Positions 3,815-6,355 of a DNA stretch of 6,355 bases are shown in pieces (the first letter of the stretch is position 1; each line of letters opens with the position of its first letter). This stretch comes from Caldifarciminota bacterium (GTDB lineage Bacteria > Hydrothermota > Hydrothermia > UBA1063 > CAJXJZ01). The notes below the pieces were generated by a model. That model was not told the origin of the DNA. It ran no database searches and saw nothing but the letters and a program-made list of their open reading frames with translations. Location: contig JALVLE010000019.1 in the NCBI GenBank assembly GCA_027033555.1, positions 1 through 6,355 of the forward strand, read 5' to 3'. The position numbers and the translations under genes were made by a program.

Positions 3815-6355
3815 GAAGTATCCAGAGTGTATAACAAAGAAACTAATATCTTTGCGAGAAGAGGGCATATCTCAGGATATTCACGCTTCTCCTGTTTTAA
3901 TATTTCTCAGGGTAGCAAAAGATACACCGCTTTCTTTTGAACGGATTTTGAAAACAGTAATTGAAGAGGCATTTCCATTTAAGGCCGAAATATATGAAGT
4001 ATACCCCTATTCTATGGTTATATGTTTTGATGCTTTTAAAACGTTTGCTTATCAGCTTGATGATGCACTAACTCTTGCCAGAAGACTCAGCGATCTTAAT
4101 TTTGTAGAGGTTGTCTTTATATCAAAGGCAAGAGGATTTTTTAGATATGCGAATATAAAAGGCAGGGAATTTGTGGTAATGGATATTGATGCTTTTTATG
4201 ACTTTTTTAAGGAAGTAAGCGGTTTTGAAAAAGGTGTTTATCTGGATGAATCCTCATATTCCTGTTTATACCATAATGTCATAGTGGAGGTTGTGGGTGA
4301 GAGGTATTTGAAGGTTAACAAAGTAAGAAAGGATTATATTTTCCATCCATTTCCCCAATATGAAGGGAAAAATCCTATTAGTACCTCTCGTATTGGCTCC
4401 GGCGCAATAATTTTGCGTGGAAAAAAGGGCTCAGGTAAAACACACGCAGCGCTTGATAGCTTATTTTCCAAAGATTTGGACATGATCGCCCATGTAAAAT
4501 TGTATCCATATATGCAGTTTGAGCCCTTAAGCGCAATGAATTTCATAGCCAGGGCTTTTGAGTTTTACATTGATAGAAAAGAGAGTGCACCCCTGGAATT
4601 TGTAAAAATGGTATTGAAGAATAAAGGAAAAAAAGCCGTATTTATTGAAAATGCAGAATACATGGACGCAGATACCAGAAAAGAGATAGAAACTTTTCTA
4701 AATATGCCGGAGTCTGGTAAAACTCTGTGGATATTGGAAGGAGCCTATAACTGGGAAAAAGCCGAATACATTACTTTCAATGAATTCTCAGGGTCTTTTG
4801 GACTCAGAATCTTTAAAGCCTTATCGGGGTATAAAAAGCCGGATAAAACACTTATGGATTTTATAGATAGAGTCTCTCCACAGAATTACACGCACATTTT
4901 TGATATTTTTGCCATACTTTCATTCAAAAAATATTTAATATTTGGTGAAGATACGGTGTATTTAAGCCCTCTGGCTATTTCCCGTCTTGGGAGTGTGAAA
5001 AATATGGATTCCCTTTATGAAGAATTTTTTAGAAGCCTGAGCAATAAGGAAGAAGAGGCTCTCTTATCCATTGCTTTAAACTATGGTGTATCCTATAATC
5101 TGGAGAAATATTTTTATCTTCTTGTGCGGATGTCAAGACACAGTATTGTGAGATTAGGGCCCAGGATTGAAATTTTGTCACGGGAAATAAGAGAGAGAAT
5201 CTTAAAAAGGGCAGAAACAGAAAAGATAAAAGCAATTATAGAGAGAGGAGAAAATGAGTTTCCTCGTTATATAAAGATGTGGCAGCTGGAACTTATGGGT
5301 GAAAAACGTGCCATTTTTAGAGAATTGAAGAGGTTTAAAAACAGCGTAGGGGAGGCTACTTTGTCCAGACATGTAATACTAAATTATCTACTACGCCTGG
5401 AACCTACTGAAAAAGAGAAGATAGACATTTTGCTGGAACTTAAAGATTGGGCAACAAAAATGAATGAAATACAGAAAGCCCAGGAGTATGTAAAAGAAGC
5501 AATAAAGGTAGCAAAAGAACTGAAGGATGTGGATATACTTGCAAATGTGCTTTATGTGGCTGGTGTGTTTAACGCTACCTATGGTCAAATGGGACAGGCT
5601 CTTATGTACTTGAAAGATGCCAGAAAATTTGCAGAAAAGAGTGGACAAAGGAAGCTTATGATTGATATATTGCTCAAAATGGCTCGGATTTATATGAGAA
5701 AAAATGACCATGATAAAGTCATAGAGACCCTGGGTGGTATTGAAGAAGCTGAGCTTACAGTAGAGAAAAGGGCTGAATATTTATTTTTGCTCGCTACAGC
5801 TTATATGATGCATGATAACCTAAATCGTGCATATAGTCTTTTAAAAGAGGCGCTTTCGCTTATGGAAGATTTTAAAAATAACGTGCTTCGGTCAGAAATT
5901 CTCACAAAGATGGCTGAGGTGGAATTTGCATTCGGTAATGTGCAGGTGGCTGGAAAATATGCGGAAAATGCAATAAGTTATAACCTGGATAATATGGAGG
6001 CAAAACTTATTCTGGCAAAGACAGAGTTTAAAAAAGGAAACATTAAAAAATCTCTGGAAATATTAAATAATCTGAGGCAGGCGGAAAATAACATAGGTGA
6101 AAAAGCCCTTCTGGAACTTGCAGTGATTCAGGCTTATCTTGGCCATTACAAAAGTGCAATAAGTAATCTGGACGTTATCCTTAAAAATATCTCGCAGAAG
6201 AGCCCCAGTAATTTGAACCATAAAGTACTTATAAACAAGGCACGATATTTACTCAGATTAGGAAGATACAAAAAAGCCTGGGATATAATCCAGAATCTTG
6301 ATAATGTTGAGCTTCTTGACGAATTCTATCTGTTTCTCATGGGAAGAGAATATAC
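3795..6355 (+). CDS. Large multidomain protein: degenerate cyclase-like domain, P-loop ATPase, TPR array (3' end beyond window)
   Basis: The frame is open from the ATG at 3795 to the last base, 853 codons, without a stop. The start overlaps pyrD by 20 bases, with GAGAGG at 3778-3783 as a modest ribosome site. Residues about 32-165 follow a beta-alpha-beta-beta-alpha-beta pattern (PVLIFLRV, SFERILKTVIEEA, AEIYEVYP, MVICFDAF, ALTLARRL) and end with GVYLDESSYSCL, recalling class III nucleotide cyclases, but catalytic aspartates are absent. Residues 205-300 form a P-loop domain: Walker A GKKGSGKT (209-216) and a Walker-B-like VFIENAEYMD (282-291) with Glu in place of the usual first Asp. Residues about 300-540 are helical and unassigned. 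From about 543 come TPR-like helical pairs, clearest at 702-760, 771-795 and 810-832 (ARYLLRLGRYKKAW). No signal peptide or membrane segment is seen. Layout resembles STAND/MalT-type regulators; output domain and function are unknown. Confidence 0.8.
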   Translation, partial: MAEKEVKKYPECITKKLISLREEGISQDIHASPVLIFLRVAKDTPLSFERILKTVIEEAFPFKAEIYEVYPYSMVICFDAFKTFAYQLDDALTLARRLSDLNFVEVVFISKARGFFRYANIKGREFVVMDIDAFYDFFKEVSGFEKGVYLDESSYSCLYHNVIVEVVGERYLKVNKVRKDYIFHPFPQYEGKNPISTSRIGSGAIILRGKKGSGKTHAALDSLFSKDLDMIAHVKLYPYMQFEPLSAMNFIARAFEFYIDRKESAPLEFVKMVLKNKGKKAVFIENAEYMDADTRKEIETFLNMPESGKTLWILEGAYNWEKAEYITFNEFSGSFGLRIFKALSGYKKPDKTLMDFIDRVSPQNYTHIFDIFAILSFKKYLIFGEDTVYLSPLAISRLGSVKNMDSLYEEFFRSLSNKEEEALLSIALNYGVSYNLEKYFYLLVRMSRHSIVRLGPRIEILSREIRERILKRAETEKIKAIIERGENEFPRYIKMWQLELMGEKRAIFRELKRFKNSVGEATLSRHVILNYLLRLEPTEKEKIDILLELKDWATKMNEIQKAQEYVKEAIKVAKELKDVDILANVLYVAGVFNATYGQMGQALMYLKDARKFAEKSGQRKLMIDILLKMARIYMRKNDHDKVIETLGGIEEAELTVEKRAEYLFLLATAYMMHDNLNRAYSLLKEALSLMEDFKNNVLRSEILTKMAEVEFAFGNVQVAGKYAENAISYNLDNMEAKLILAKTEFKKGNIKKSLEILNNLRQAENNIGEKALLELAVIQAYLGHYKSAISNLDVILKNISQKSPSNLNHKVLINKARYLLRLGRYKKAWDIIQNLDNVELLDEFYLFLMGREY

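Noticed and set aside
4334..5711. Minus-strand open frames opposite the large ATPase gene
   Set aside because: They are antisense shadows of a continuous 853-codon frame with recognisable motifs. They have no ribosome sites and no family features.
3795..6355. Reading the ATPase/TPR protein as an antiphage defence gene
   Set aside because: STAND-type ATPases with TPR arrays do occur in defence, but the gene is embedded in a housekeeping operon, no effector domain is visible, and no other defence or mobile genes are nearby. It remains possible only if the unseen C-terminus carries an effector.
1..6355. CRISPR array, tRNA or rRNA genes, insertion sequences
   Set aside because: I saw no spaced direct repeats, no tRNA cloverleaf with a T-loop GTTCRA core, no rRNA segments and no transposase or terminal inverted repeats.

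Overview
The window is bacterial DNA of roughly 38-40% GC, with strong AGGAGG-type ribosome binding sites and tightly packed genes. Its core is the widespread bacterial cluster rpsF-ssb-rpsR-rplI, followed by a bifunctional-nuclease-family gene (DUF151), a class 1B dihydroorotate dehydrogenase gene (pyrD), and a very large ATPase/TPR gene that runs off the right edge. Arginine codons in the core are mostly AGA/AGG (all ten in rpsR). Together these features suggest an uncultivated, possibly thermophilic bacterium known from metagenomes. The phylum cannot be fixed from this sequence.

Left edge (1 to about 300): two minus-strand genes form a small operon. One is the 3' end of a putative metallopeptidase with an HELMH motif. 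Seven bases later comes an acylphosphatase that runs off base 1. The metallopeptidase reading frame is cut off just before its zinc motif. At the same point (about 285-303) a plus-strand ABC-2 type permease begins, without its own N-terminus. Two opposed genes truncated at one point indicate a breakpoint: either a real rearrangement or, at least as likely, a metagenome assembly join.

Middle (about 291-3814): the truncated permease ends at 896. A 168-base intergenic region follows, with a good sigma-70 type promoter (TTGTAT-N17-TATAAT) and a GC-rich hairpin just upstream of rpsF. This could be an autoregulatory leader of the S6:S18 type. Then come rpsF (S6), ssb, rpsR (zinc-type S18), rplI (L9), the DUF151 gene and pyrD. 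From rplI onward every gene overlaps the next (8, 1 and 20 bases), which implies translational coupling. Two perfect inverted repeats lie inside coding sequence, one at the end of ssb and one early in the DUF151 gene.

Right (3795 to end): a single open frame of at least 853 codons. It has an N-terminal domain whose fold pattern resembles a class III nucleotide cyclase but which has lost its catalytic residues. A P-loop ATPase domain (Walker A GKKGSGKT) follows, then a long TPR-like helical array. Its cotranscription with ribosomal-protein and pyrimidine genes is the most unusual feature of the window. It looks like a sensor or scaffold protein of STAND-like layout with unknown output, because the C-terminus is missing.
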